A stretch of DNA of 64,000 nucleotides from contig NZ_CP007140.1 of the NCBI RefSeq assembly GCF_000816105.1, positions 1,018,388 through 1,082,387 of the forward strand. The letters run 5' to 3'. Source of the stretch: Thermococcus guaymasensis DSM 11113 (GTDB taxonomy: Archaea > Methanobacteriota_B > Thermococci > Thermococcales > Thermococcaceae). Below the pieces are notes generated by a model. That model searched no databases, was not told the DNA's origin, and was given only the letters and a program-made list of their open reading frames with translations. How positions within the stretch are numbered: position 1 is the stretch's first letter; each line of letters begins with the position of its first letter. The position numbers and the translations under genes were made by a program. Shown in pieces: positions 9,157 to 16,755 of this stretch.

Positions 9157-9411
9157 TCACACCACCTCGTATCTTTCGGTTTTCCCGATGATGAAGATGA
9201 GGAGTGCCGAGTATATTCCCACTGCTATTGCCACGTAAGCTAGGACGATGTCCGGCGCCATGAGGAGGTAGAAGATGATCGCGTAGGCTATGGCCTGGAT
9301 TGCTGAGTAACCAACAGCCTTAAGGAGGTCTTTTTCGGTTATTGCGAGGTATGAGGCTATTAATCCGATTAATGCGGCGATGGCGAGGATTGTTAGGTGT
9401 ATTTCAATCAT
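9157..9411 (-). CDS. DUF4040/MbhD-like antiporter subunit
   Basis: The 84-residue protein has three hydrophobic helices and the segment LLKAVGYSAIQAIAYAIIFYLLMAPDIVLAYVAIAVG, in which the APDIxLxxxAIG pattern marks the DUF4040 (MbhD, MrpA C-terminal) family. It supplies part of what MrpA provides in bacterial antiporters. The ATG at 9411 overlaps the stop of mnhG as ATGA, which decides this start over an upstream GTG-type extension to 9450. Confidence 0.85.
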   Translation of the reverse strand: MIEIHLTILAIAALIGLIASYLAITEKDLLKAVGYSAIQAIAYAIIFYLLMAPDIVLAYVAIAVGIYSALLIFIIGKTERYEVV

Positions 9412-9755
9412 TTTTTCGCCTCCTTCAAGTGGTCGGTTTTGGGTTTCCACTCTACGGTGTTACTTTTGTGGGCGGCGTAGGCTAGGGCCGTTGAACCTGC
9501 CGGAGCAGCGAGAAGGACTATTATCCCCGTGATGAAGCTGGCTCCGGCTATTGCGTACTTGTGTGGAATGTCGGTGCCGAGTGCGAGTAGTGCCACGCCG
9601 AAGAGGGGAACCGCTGCTCCTCCTATTGTTCCTATTGTTGCCGCGTGTAACCTAACATAGAAGTTTGGAAACTTGAGGAGGCCGATTGCTCCAAAGAGGT
9701 CGCAGATTCCGCCGATTGTTATGAGTATCGCGCCGAGGGTGAAGAGTATGTTCAT
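9408..9755 (-). CDS. mnhG: Mrp-type antiporter subunit MnhG
   Basis: The 115-residue protein has three membrane helices and the MnhG signature GLLKFPNFYVRLHAATIGTIGGAAVPLFG (FPdxyxRxHAat-x-G). It is a small structural subunit of the antiporter. ATGA overlaps with mnhF upstream and with the DUF4040 gene downstream place it inside the same operon. Confidence 0.92.
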   Translation of the reverse strand: MNILFTLGAILITIGGICDLFGAIGLLKFPNFYVRLHAATIGTIGGAAVPLFGVALLALGTDIPHKYAIAGASFITGIIVLLAAPAGSTALAYAAHKSNTVEWKPKTDHLKEAKK

Positions 9756-10030
9756 ACCCCCACCTCCTTTTTTGTGAGGTGGTTTGCGACGTAAACGTCC
9801 AGCAGGTAAGCCCAGAGTGCTAAGATTATGGCTCCGGTGATGAGGTAGGTGCTTTTGAAGTATACTGCGAGGATTGCCATGAAGGCTGCTATGTCGAAGC
9901 TCATGCAGTCTACCGCGAGGATTATGTCCGGTATTGTTGGGCCTTTGATGGCTCTGACTGTGTAGAGGATGAAGGCGGTCACGTACAGGGGGAGGATGAT
10001 TCTCATGAGTATAACAACCTCAGACGACAT
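9752..10030 (-). CDS. mnhF: Mrp-type antiporter subunit MnhF
   Basis: The 92-residue protein has three helices and the MnhF pattern RAIKGPTIPDIILAVDCMS (kGPtxpDrilA.D). The ATG at 10030 follows GGAGGGTCTG and comes directly after the hydrogenase small-subunit stop, so the longer open frame to 10192 is not used. It starts the seven-gene antiporter module attached to the hydrogenase module. Confidence 0.9.
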   Translation of the reverse strand: MSSEVVILMRIILPLYVTAFILYTVRAIKGPTIPDIILAVDCMSFDIAAFMAILAVYFKSTYLITGAIILALWAYLLDVYVANHLTKKEVGV

Positions 10031-10031
10031 C

Positions 10032-10595
10032 TCAGACCCTCCTGACCTCGAGCTTTGGAAGGAAGTGCCTCGTCTTCTCGGCCTCCATGAGAAGGCTCTC
10101 CAGCCGGGCTTTTTCCTCGACAACGCTTTCCTCGGGCTCGATGTAAACCTGTTTCCTCTGCTTCTTTTCGAGCATTCCCCTTGCGACCGCAACTCCGTAG
10201 ATTATGGCCTCCGGCTTTGGCGGACAACCTGGGATGAAAACTGTGGCGGGCGGTTCGATGTTGTACTCCTCCCTCAGGATTTTGTAGAGCTCCTTGACCC
10301 CTCCAATGACGGAATACGTGTCGTACCAGATGCCTCCCCCGCAGGCGCAGGCTCCAATGGCGAGAACGACCTTGGGGTCGGGAACTGCCGTGAGGGCGTC
10401 TATAACTTTGGGAAGGCACTCCCTTGTTATTGGCCCGGTAAAAGCTATGGCATCCGCATGTCTCGGGCTTCCAACGAGCTTTATTCCCAGTCTCTCCACG
10501 TCGTTCCTCGGGGCGAATATGTTCAGAACCTCTATGTCGCAGCCGTTGCATGAGCCTGAGTTGAGGTGAAAGACCCAGAGGCTTTTCTTTATCAT
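10032..10595 (-). CDS. [NiFe] hydrogenase small subunit (CooL/MbhJ, NuoB-like)
   Basis: The 187-residue protein has the proximal [4Fe-4S] cluster ligands of group 4 hydrogenases: GSCNGCDIE near residue 14, GACACGGG near residue 86 and PGCPPKPEAI near residue 120. It passes electrons from the ferredoxin-like subunit to the NiFe site in the large subunit, on the cytoplasmic side of the membrane. No Tat signal is present, as usual for group 4 enzymes. The ATG at 10595 overlaps the upstream ferredoxin gene by four bases. About 70 C-terminal residues after the last cluster motif are charged and shared only with close relatives as far as I can judge. Confidence 0.92.
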   Translation of the reverse strand: MIKKSLWVFHLNSGSCNGCDIEVLNIFAPRNDVERLGIKLVGSPRHADAIAFTGPITRECLPKVIDALTAVPDPKVVLAIGACACGGGIWYDTYSVIGGVKELYKILREEYNIEPPATVFIPGCPPKPEAIIYGVAVARGMLEKKQRKQVYIEPEESVVEEKARLESLLMEAEKTRHFLPKLEVRRV

Positions 10596-11098
10596 CTCTT
10601 ACACCCCCAGAGCCTCCATTCTGATGTCTTCTCCCTCCGGCACTCGGGGCAGAGAAGGAGCGACCCTCTTTCCCACGGGGGAACGTTTTCAGCCACATGT
10701 ATCAGGTGCCTGTAGGTGTCGAATGGTTTCCCGCACTTGCTGCAACGGGCGAGTTTTAGCTCGACAATCTGATGGAGGTCGTCCTGGTTCGGGGTGGCCA
10801 GCTCAAACTCCTTCGTCAGCTTTATCGCCCCCACGGGGCAGACATCCTGACAGCGGGCGCAGAAGATACACCTCCCGAGGAAGAGGTGCACGATCCTCAC
10901 TCCTCTCTCAAGGTCGTCGTAGACTTGGATTGCCTGGGGCGGGCAGGCGTTGGCGCAGGCACCGCAACCGATGCACTTCTCCTCGTTTATCACGGGCTTT
11001 CCCCTGTAGTCCTCCGGCACCTCAATCGGCGCGAAGGGATACTTCTCGGTGACTTTACCTATGGAGATGGCCTTAGAAATGAGTTTAAGCCTTCCCAT
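10592..11098 (-). CDS. Polyferredoxin subunit of the CO-linked hydrogenase (CooX/MbhN-like) with zinc-knuckle tail
   Basis: The 168-residue protein has two [4Fe-4S] motifs, CIGCGACANACP near residue 41 and CIFCARCQDVCP near residue 77, the NuoI-type arrangement. It would hand electrons from the CooF-type ferredoxin to the small subunit. The last 60 residues add CSKCG and CPEC separated by about 35 residues, a rubredoxin-like or zinc-knuckle module. The start overlaps the end of the large-subunit gene by 14 bases. Confidence 0.9.
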   Translation of the reverse strand: MGRLKLISKAISIGKVTEKYPFAPIEVPEDYRGKPVINEEKCIGCGACANACPPQAIQVYDDLERGVRIVHLFLGRCIFCARCQDVCPVGAIKLTKEFELATPNQDDLHQIVELKLARCSKCGKPFDTYRHLIHVAENVPPWERGSLLLCPECRREKTSEWRLWGCKR

Positions 11099-12722
11099 TG
11101 CCCAACCTCCTCACTCCCTCTTCTAGAGAACCCCTCCAGAGAACCCTACCCCCTTTGGAATCTATTATTGAGACGTGGTCAGTGCATGAGAAGCACGGGT
11201 CTATCGAGGCTATGATTATGGGAGCGTCCGCGATGTCATTGTCCCTGAGCATAACCGGAACTGCGGGCAGGTTGTTGTACGTTGAAGCCCTCGGATGCCA
11301 GCGGTAGACTTTGTTTTCGCCCCAGGTTATTAGGACGTGGACGTCCTCCCCACGGGGAGCCTCGGTAACGCCGAGGCCGAGCTTGAATCGGGGTATCTCG
11401 TAGTCCTCGTTTATTAGCTCCCCTTCCGGCATGTTGGCGAGTGCCTGCCTTATCATGCTGAAGCTCTGGAAAATTTCGTCGCATCTCACGAGGAACCTTG
11501 AGAGAACATCCTCACCTTTGTAAACGGGAACCTCGAAGTCAAGGTCGCCGTATGCCGCGTATGGATGGTCTCTCCTGACGTCCGTGTCTATCCCCGAGGC
11601 TCTCGCAACGGGTCCCACAACACCTATTCTCCTGCCCTTCTTCTTTGGAAGAACTCCAACGTTCTCCATCCTTTCCCTGAGCTCTTTCATCTTGGCAACG
11701 CTGTCCAAGACCTCCCTGCTGTCTTTCTCTGCCAGGTCAAGGAGCTCCAGGACTTTCTTCTTTTTCTTCTCCGGGATGTCCCTCCGGACACCGCCGACGA
11801 GGTTTATCCCGTAGGTTTTCCTGTTGCCCGTTATCAGCTCAGCTACGTCCATGATGTACTCCCTGGCCCTCCAGAGGTGCATGAAACCGCTGTCGAAGCC
11901 GAGGAGGTGGCAGGCGATCCCGAACCAGAGGAGGTGGCTGTGAATCCTCTCAACCTCAAGCATTATCGTCCTGATATACCTTGCGCGTTCTGGAACGTAG
12001 ATATCGGCCGCATCCTCCACTGCTTGACAGTAGGCAGTCGAGTGGGTGCACCCACAGATTCCGCATATCCTCTCCGCCAGGAATGGGATCTGATTGAGGG
12101 TCATCCTACTCTCCGCGAGCTTCTCCATGCCCCTGTGGACGTGGAACCCCCTGTATTTCGCATCGACGATTTTGTCCCCCTTCACGTAGATTTCAAAGTA
12201 CTCCGGCTCGTGAAGGGTTGGGTGATATGGCCCGAGGGGCACTTCCATAACGTTGGCCCTCGGCTTTCTCTTCTCTCCCTTTGGCTTGGCCGGCGGGAGC
12301 TTTTTGTTGTAGGGGAAGCCCTTCCTCAGGGGATATACCCCCTTGGGCCAGTCTTCGGGCAGGATTAGTCTTTCTGGTTCAGGGTGGCCATCAAAAACGA
12401 TTCCGAGCATGTCCATTGCTTCTCTCTCCGACCAGTTGGCCCCCTCTATCACGGGGGTTATGGAGGGCATCGTGAGCCCGTTTGCCGGAGTCGTCAGCTT
12501 GAGAATTACGTGCCTCCTCTCGGCCTCGCAGTTGAAAACGTGATACATCGCGAACCTCAGGTTGATTGGCCTCTCATCGACCCCCATTCCGCACGAGTAG
12601 TAACAGCCAGCGTTGAAAAGCTCCCTGGCTATTTCCCTGATCCTCTCAGGACTCACCTCCGCGACGGTTACCCTCTCATCGTGTCGCAGTATCCCACATC
12701 CCTTCAGTATCTCAATAACCAT
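11085..12722 (-). CDS. [NiFe] hydrogenase large subunit fused to NuoC-like subunit (CooU-CooH type)
   Basis: The 545-residue protein joins an N-terminal NuoC/30-kDa-like domain (residues about 1-160, with ANWSEREAMDMLGIVFDGHP) to a NuoD/49-kDa-like catalytic domain. The NiFe ligands are visible: ERICGICGCTHS near residue 220 (RxCGxC) and DPCFSCTDH near residue 510 (DPCxxC). About 28 residues follow the second motif, which in this family are normally cut off by an endopeptidase after metal insertion. The subunit would reduce protons to H2. The ATG at 12722 lies 2 bases after the NuoH-like stop; upstream in-frame codons lie inside that gene. Confidence 0.93.
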   Translation of the reverse strand: MVIEILKGCGILRHDERVTVAEVSPERIREIARELFNAGCYYSCGMGVDERPINLRFAMYHVFNCEAERRHVILKLTTPANGLTMPSITPVIEGANWSEREAMDMLGIVFDGHPEPERLILPEDWPKGVYPLRKGFPYNKKLPPAKPKGEKRKPRANVMEVPLGPYHPTLHEPEYFEIYVKGDKIVDAKYRGFHVHRGMEKLAESRMTLNQIPFLAERICGICGCTHSTAYCQAVEDAADIYVPERARYIRTIMLEVERIHSHLLWFGIACHLLGFDSGFMHLWRAREYIMDVAELITGNRKTYGINLVGGVRRDIPEKKKKKVLELLDLAEKDSREVLDSVAKMKELRERMENVGVLPKKKGRRIGVVGPVARASGIDTDVRRDHPYAAYGDLDFEVPVYKGEDVLSRFLVRCDEIFQSFSMIRQALANMPEGELINEDYEIPRFKLGLGVTEAPRGEDVHVLITWGENKVYRWHPRASTYNNLPAVPVMLRDNDIADAPIIIASIDPCFSCTDHVSIIDSKGGRVLWRGSLEEGVRRLGNGKA

Positions 12723-12724
12723 TT

Positions 12725-13606
12725 TCACCACCCCATGAGGGCAAGCAACCAGCACAGGGCACCGAGGACTGAGAACCTCTTGAGGAACCTCACCGCGTCC
12801 TTAGTCCTGAATCTCCCGCAGGAGGCCTCTATTGCGGAATAGATCACCGATAGAACGATTAGGCCTATTACGTAATAGATTGCCCTAACCGCTGGGCTCC
12901 CCCTGAGGAAAAAGTTCAGAAAGACCGTGAACAGGAGGAGTCTCTTTGTATATATTGAAAGCTTCAGTAGTGCGAGCTGCCTTCCACTGTATTCAATCAG
13001 CGGGCCCTCTACTATCTCGGGCTCAGCCTCCGAGACATCAAACGGAACCCTCGCCCCACTCACGTATGCAAGCACCGCGAAGAGGAGTGCACCGATTAGG
13101 GCGGAGGCCTTGAGCGGGAGGGGGAACAGGCTTGAGAGCGTGAAGCTTTTGACGGAGACTGATAAAGCCGCTATGACGAAGGCCAGCGAGAACTCCTCGG
13201 CCATGAAGAGGGATACTTCCCTGTGGGACCCTATCTGGGCGTAGGGGTTTCCACTTGAAAAGCCTCCCAGGGTTACGGCGACGGTGCTGAGCGTCATCAG
13301 GTAGAGGAACGCTATTATGTCTCCCCAGAACCTCATTGAGTCTGGCAGAACCGCTGGAACGAAGAAGAAAGCCGTGAGGATTGAGGCAAGTGCTATGGGC
13401 GGCCCGAGGCGAAAGAGCCATCCTATTGACTCCGATGGGGTTACCGAGGGCCTTTTGAAGAGCTTTATCAGGTCAAACCACGTCTGAACCAACGGTGGTC
13501 CCTGGCGCGTCTGGAGTTTGGCCTTTACCTTCCTTTCGAGACCGTCTAAGAGCGGGGCAAAGATGACTGCGAATATTACGTTCACGATGCATCCCGCGAG
13601 GCTCAT
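12725..13606 (-). CDS. NuoH-like membrane subunit of the hydrogenase (CooK/MbhM type)
   Basis: The 293-residue protein has eight or so helices and the NuoH signatures GLERKVKAKLQTRQGPP (ERK..ar.Q.R.GP) near residue 25 and ARVPFDVSEAEPEIVEG near residue 190, the conserved quinone-chamber-like region that in hydrogenases couples the soluble arm to the membrane arm. The ATG at 13606 overlaps the stop of the 632-residue subunit as ATGA; the frame upstream to 13756 is a shadow of that gene. Confidence 0.92.
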   Translation of the reverse strand: MSLAGCIVNVIFAVIFAPLLDGLERKVKAKLQTRQGPPLVQTWFDLIKLFKRPSVTPSESIGWLFRLGPPIALASILTAFFFVPAVLPDSMRFWGDIIAFLYLMTLSTVAVTLGGFSSGNPYAQIGSHREVSLFMAEEFSLAFVIAALSVSVKSFTLSSLFPLPLKASALIGALLFAVLAYVSGARVPFDVSEAEPEIVEGPLIEYSGRQLALLKLSIYTKRLLLFTVFLNFFLRGSPAVRAIYYVIGLIVLSVIYSAIEASCGRFRTKDAVRFLKRFSVLGALCWLLALMGW

Positions 13607-15501
13607 AGTGACGCACCCCCGAGTATCAGAACCATTATCAGGAGCGCCACGGCGGAAGCCGTCATCATCAGGTCGGCCTGGTAAGACCGCACCTCGTAGA
13701 GAACCGCGAGTCTCTTGGTGCCTCTCCAGATTGAGCTGATTGCCTTCCCTGCCCATTCGCCGAGGGAGTAGACCTCCTCGAACTCCTCCTCAAAGGAAGC
13801 GTAGTATGAACTCGCCGGAAGGCGCATGGAGAGGGGCTTCCTCGTCCCGGTTGTCCATACCGGCAGGACAACTTTGGAGTGAGTCAGAGCCAGGAAAGCG
13901 GTTCCAAAAGCTAGGAGGACGACGAAAATAGCTAAGGGCTCGATGTTCCCGGTGTTGGGGATAACTATTCCGGGGAACGTTTTAAGTGCCGGAACGCTAA
14001 CGCCCGCTGATTTTAGGGCTTTCGATATAAGGCCGAGCGGTAGTTTTGGGTAGATTCCGAAGGCTAGGCAGACGAAGGCGAGTATTGCCTGCGGAACCCA
14101 CATCGTTGGGGGAACTTCTTTGACCTCGATTCTCTCCAATGGAGGCCTTGTGAACATCGTCGTGAAGTATTTGACGAACGAGGCGGTAGTTACAGAGCTT
14201 ATGAAGAGCGCGAACGCTCCAAACAATGAGAGAACCGTTGGTGTTGGAAGCGTCGAGGCGTATATCATCCATTTGCTCACGAAGCCGTTCAGCGGTGGCA
14301 TCCCCGCTATTGAAAGCGCCCCGATGAGGGCGGTAAATGCCGTTATCGGCATGGACTTTGCGAGTCCTCCGAGGTAGTTCAAATCCCTGCTCCCGGTTCT
14401 GTAAGCAACTGAACCCGCCGTGAGGAAGAGGAGACCCTTGAAAGTCGCGTGGTTTATCGCATGGTACAGCGACGCGGCCAGTGCAACGGCCCCGAGGAGA
14501 GCGTCTCCCCTTGAGAGGAGGTACAGCCCCGCTCCAAGGGCCAGGATTACGTAGCCTATCTGCCCAATGCTGTGATACGCCAAAAGCCTCTTTGAGTCCG
14601 TCTGCTTGAGGGCGTACATCGTTCCGAAGAAGAGGGTCAGGGTGCCTATCAGTGCTATTCCCAGCCCGAGGTACTTATCGAGGGGCAGGAACCTCAGGAA
14701 CACGACGAACATCATGTAAACCGGAATTTTTTCCATGACCCCGCTGAGTAACGTCGAGACGTTGCTTGGGGCTTCCATGTATGCATCTGGAAGCCATGAA
14801 TGGAGGGGCACAACGGCGGCTTTAACCCCCAATCCCACAAGCATGCCAATCGCTATGGCGTAAGTTTCTGCCGGGTGATGAATGAGATAAGAGGGCAGAA
14901 CCTGGGATATTCCTGAATAGTCTGCCGTGCCAGCAGTTTTGATTATCGTGAGGACTATCGCTAACAACATAAAGTCGGCCCCCGCTTTGGTCATGCAGAA
15001 GTATTTGAAAGCGGCTTTGACAGCCCTCTCGCTTCTTTCAAACGCAACCAGGAACTGGGAGAAAAGGGTCATCAGTTCCCAGAAGATTATGAACCAGAGG
15101 AGGTTCTGGGTCAGCAGAGTCAGCATCATGAACAGCAGGAATAGGGGATAGCTGACGTTGTAGAGCCTCATATCCCTCCTGTACATGTCCATGTAGCTAA
15201 CCCCGTAGAGGGAAGCCGAGAACGAGAGGACGCCAAGAATCAGCAGGAAAAAAGCCGACAGCGGTGTTACTTTAAGGGTCAGTGAGCCCAACAGCCCTGT
15301 TATGCCGCTCCCCCCTTCAAACAAGCTGAGCGTAACTGAAGGTGGGTTGTTAGTAAACCCGAGGATTCCGAGGTAGCACACCCCGATGGATGCCAGGGCT
15401 GAAATCAGATTCACGGCCTTTGTCATCGCTTTTCCGCCGGAGAACAGCCCAACAACTGCCGCCAAGATAAAGAGAAAAGCGATAAAGGCCAGGGGCGTCA
15501 T
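13603..15501 (-). CDS. Large proton-conducting membrane subunit of the hydrogenase (HyfB/CooM/MbhH-like)
   Basis: The 632-residue protein has about 15 helices and the antiporter-like family motifs, including LLWFIIFWELMTLFSQFLVAF with its membrane glutamate, AAVVPLHSWLPDAYMEAPS and the lysine segment ALKQTDSKRLLAYHSIGQIGY. It is the ion-translocating partner of the hydrogenase arm. A C-terminal extension of about 100 residues with an amphipathic helix, as in NuoL/HycC proteins, may tie the complex together. The ATG overlaps the stop of the preceding cooT-like gene by one base. Confidence 0.9.
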   Translation of the reverse strand: MTPLAFIAFLFILAAVVGLFSGGKAMTKAVNLISALASIGVCYLGILGFTNNPPSVTLSLFEGGSGITGLLGSLTLKVTPLSAFFLLILGVLSFSASLYGVSYMDMYRRDMRLYNVSYPLFLLFMMLTLLTQNLLWFIIFWELMTLFSQFLVAFERSERAVKAAFKYFCMTKAGADFMLLAIVLTIIKTAGTADYSGISQVLPSYLIHHPAETYAIAIGMLVGLGVKAAVVPLHSWLPDAYMEAPSNVSTLLSGVMEKIPVYMMFVVFLRFLPLDKYLGLGIALIGTLTLFFGTMYALKQTDSKRLLAYHSIGQIGYVILALGAGLYLLSRGDALLGAVALAASLYHAINHATFKGLLFLTAGSVAYRTGSRDLNYLGGLAKSMPITAFTALIGALSIAGMPPLNGFVSKWMIYASTLPTPTVLSLFGAFALFISSVTTASFVKYFTTMFTRPPLERIEVKEVPPTMWVPQAILAFVCLAFGIYPKLPLGLISKALKSAGVSVPALKTFPGIVIPNTGNIEPLAIFVVLLAFGTAFLALTHSKVVLPVWTTGTRKPLSMRLPASSYYASFEEEFEEVYSLGEWAGKAISSIWRGTKRLAVLYEVRSYQADLMMTASAVALLIMVLILGGASL

Positions 15502-15698
15502 CAGATCACCTCCTTCAGGAATACCTTGTGGGAGATGAAGTCCACGCTTTCAACTCTGCATCCACGGAGGGTTTTTCTGTTGCCCATGATGTCCATGATC
15601 TCTATTCTCCCGTCGTCCTTAACGTCCATCAGAACAACGTCCGTCATTATCACCTCGGCCCCGTTTCCGTTGAGGAGTATTACCTTTGACTGGCACAT
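15501..15698 (-). CDS. cooT: CooT-family small protein (second copy)
   Basis: The 65-residue protein starts MCQSKVILL and has the family layout: an N-terminal Cys at position 2, a beta-rich core ending in LRGCRVESVDFISHKVFL. CooT of Rhodospirillum rubrum binds nickel through Cys2 and helps nickel delivery to CO dehydrogenase. It lies 6 bases after another copy with about one third identical positions. GAGGTGAG precedes the ATG. Having Cys2 and the neighbouring cooS/cooC makes a nickel-related role likely. Confidence 0.78.
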   Translation of the reverse strand: MCQSKVILLNGNGAEVIMTDVVLMDVKDDGRIEIMDIMGNRKTLRGCRVESVDFISHKVFLKEVI

Positions 15699-15704
15699 CG
15701 GGGC

Positions 15705-15896
15705 TCACCTCAGTCTCAGATATATAACGTGGTGTATGAAGTCAATGCTCTCTACCTCGTAGTCCTCGAATACCATTTCCTCCCCCACGATGTTCCTTAG
15801 AACGGGCTTTCCGTCCTTGAAGTAAAGGAAGGCGACGTCCTCCATGACTACTTCTTCTTTTTCGTCCTCAACTACAACCGCCTTCGCCTCACACAT
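15705..15896 (-). CDS. cooT: CooT-family small protein (first copy)
   Basis: The 63-residue protein begins MCEAKAVVV with Cys2, the nickel ligand of the CooT family, and ends in VESIDFIHHVIYLRLR, parallel to the next gene. I prefer the ATG at 15896 because it places Cys at position 2; an ATG at 15902 and a GTG at 15905 overlapping the cooC stop are alternatives. The two copies differ in acidic content, the first being richer in Glu, which suggests different partners or heterodimers. Confidence 0.76.
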   Translation of the reverse strand: MCEAKAVVVEDEKEEVVMEDVAFLYFKDGKPVLRNIVGEEMVFEDYEVESIDFIHHVIYLRLR

Positions 15897-15901
15897 TTCC
15901 A

Positions 15902-16711
15902 TCACCCCACCTTTGACCTCCGCTTCAGGCTCAGTATTCTCCTTGCTAAGGACATGGCGTCTTGGTACACAGTGGAATCCCTTGGGATGGAATCGACCCC
16001 AAGCCCAGAGTTGTCGGCCTTAACAACGTTTTCATCGTATCTTATCATGCAGTAGGGAATCGGTTCATCGGAGAAGACCTTCCCGTAAAGCTGGGATGCT
16101 TCTACGGTATCCCGAACTTTGTTCATGACGAGCAGGAGCTTTGAGATATTGAGCTCCCTCCCCATCCTAAGGAGTTTCTTTGCTATCATGAGGGATTTGA
16201 GCGTGGGTTCGGCAACGCATATCATTATGTCGAACTTCTCCGCGAGCCCCCTTCCGAAAACCTCGGCACCGGCCTCGCTATCCACTATCACTATGTCCTT
16301 CTCTTTGAGGAGGACGTGGGTTAGAAAGGCACGCGCGAGCGCTATCGAGGGACACATACAGCCTTCTTTCGGCTGCTCAATGCTCCCAACAACAACCAAG
16401 CTGAGGTTCGGCCTTATTCTTATTCCATACTTATCAGCGAGGTCGTCAACTTTTGGTGTGAGCGAAAATATAACCCCCCATCCGGAACCCGGTCTCGCCC
16501 CGGTTCTCTCCTCGGCGAGGTCTTCGTTTCTTGAGAGGGGCACTATTTCGAGGGCTTTCTCATAGGGAACCCCGAGGCTCTGAGCCAGGTTCGGAACCGA
16601 ATCCGCGTCCAAACATAGAACGCTGTACCCCTCATCGGCGAGGATGTGGGCCAGCAATGCCGAGACCGTGGTCTTTCCGACGCCCCCTTTCCCAGCGACG
16701 AGAATCTTCAT
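15902..16711 (-). CDS. cooC: CO dehydrogenase maturation ATPase CooC
   Basis: The 269-residue protein opens with the deviant Walker A motif GKGGVGKTTV at residues 7-16, of the MinD/ParA class. It also has CLDADSVPNLAQSLG and IVVDSEAGAEVFGRGLA, typical of CooC, and a mid-protein CMCP segment corresponding to the CxC nickel/zinc site at the dimer interface. It uses ATP to insert nickel into the C-cluster of CooS. The ATG at 16711 lies 44 bases after the cooS stop with GGAGGTGACAGCT in front; earlier codons belong to the intergenic stretch. Confidence 0.93.
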   Translation of the reverse strand: MKILVAGKGGVGKTTVSALLAHILADEGYSVLCLDADSVPNLAQSLGVPYEKALEIVPLSRNEDLAEERTGARPGSGWGVIFSLTPKVDDLADKYGIRIRPNLSLVVVGSIEQPKEGCMCPSIALARAFLTHVLLKEKDIVIVDSEAGAEVFGRGLAEKFDIMICVAEPTLKSLMIAKKLLRMGRELNISKLLLVMNKVRDTVEASQLYGKVFSDEPIPYCMIRYDENVVKADNSGLGVDSIPRDSTVYQDAMSLARRILSLKRRSKVG

Positions 16712-16755
16712 AGCTGTCACCTCCACTAAGAAAAAGTAACGAATCAAAAAATAAA

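Noticed and set aside
10003-10698. Minus-strand frame of 231 codons over the hydrogenase small subunit
   Set aside because: It is another frame of real genes and reads as Arg/Gly/Ser-rich nonsense.
15501-15905. The two small proteins as a single frameshifted gene
   Set aside because: Each has its own start signal, its own Cys2 and a complete family-length fold, so they are tandem copies.
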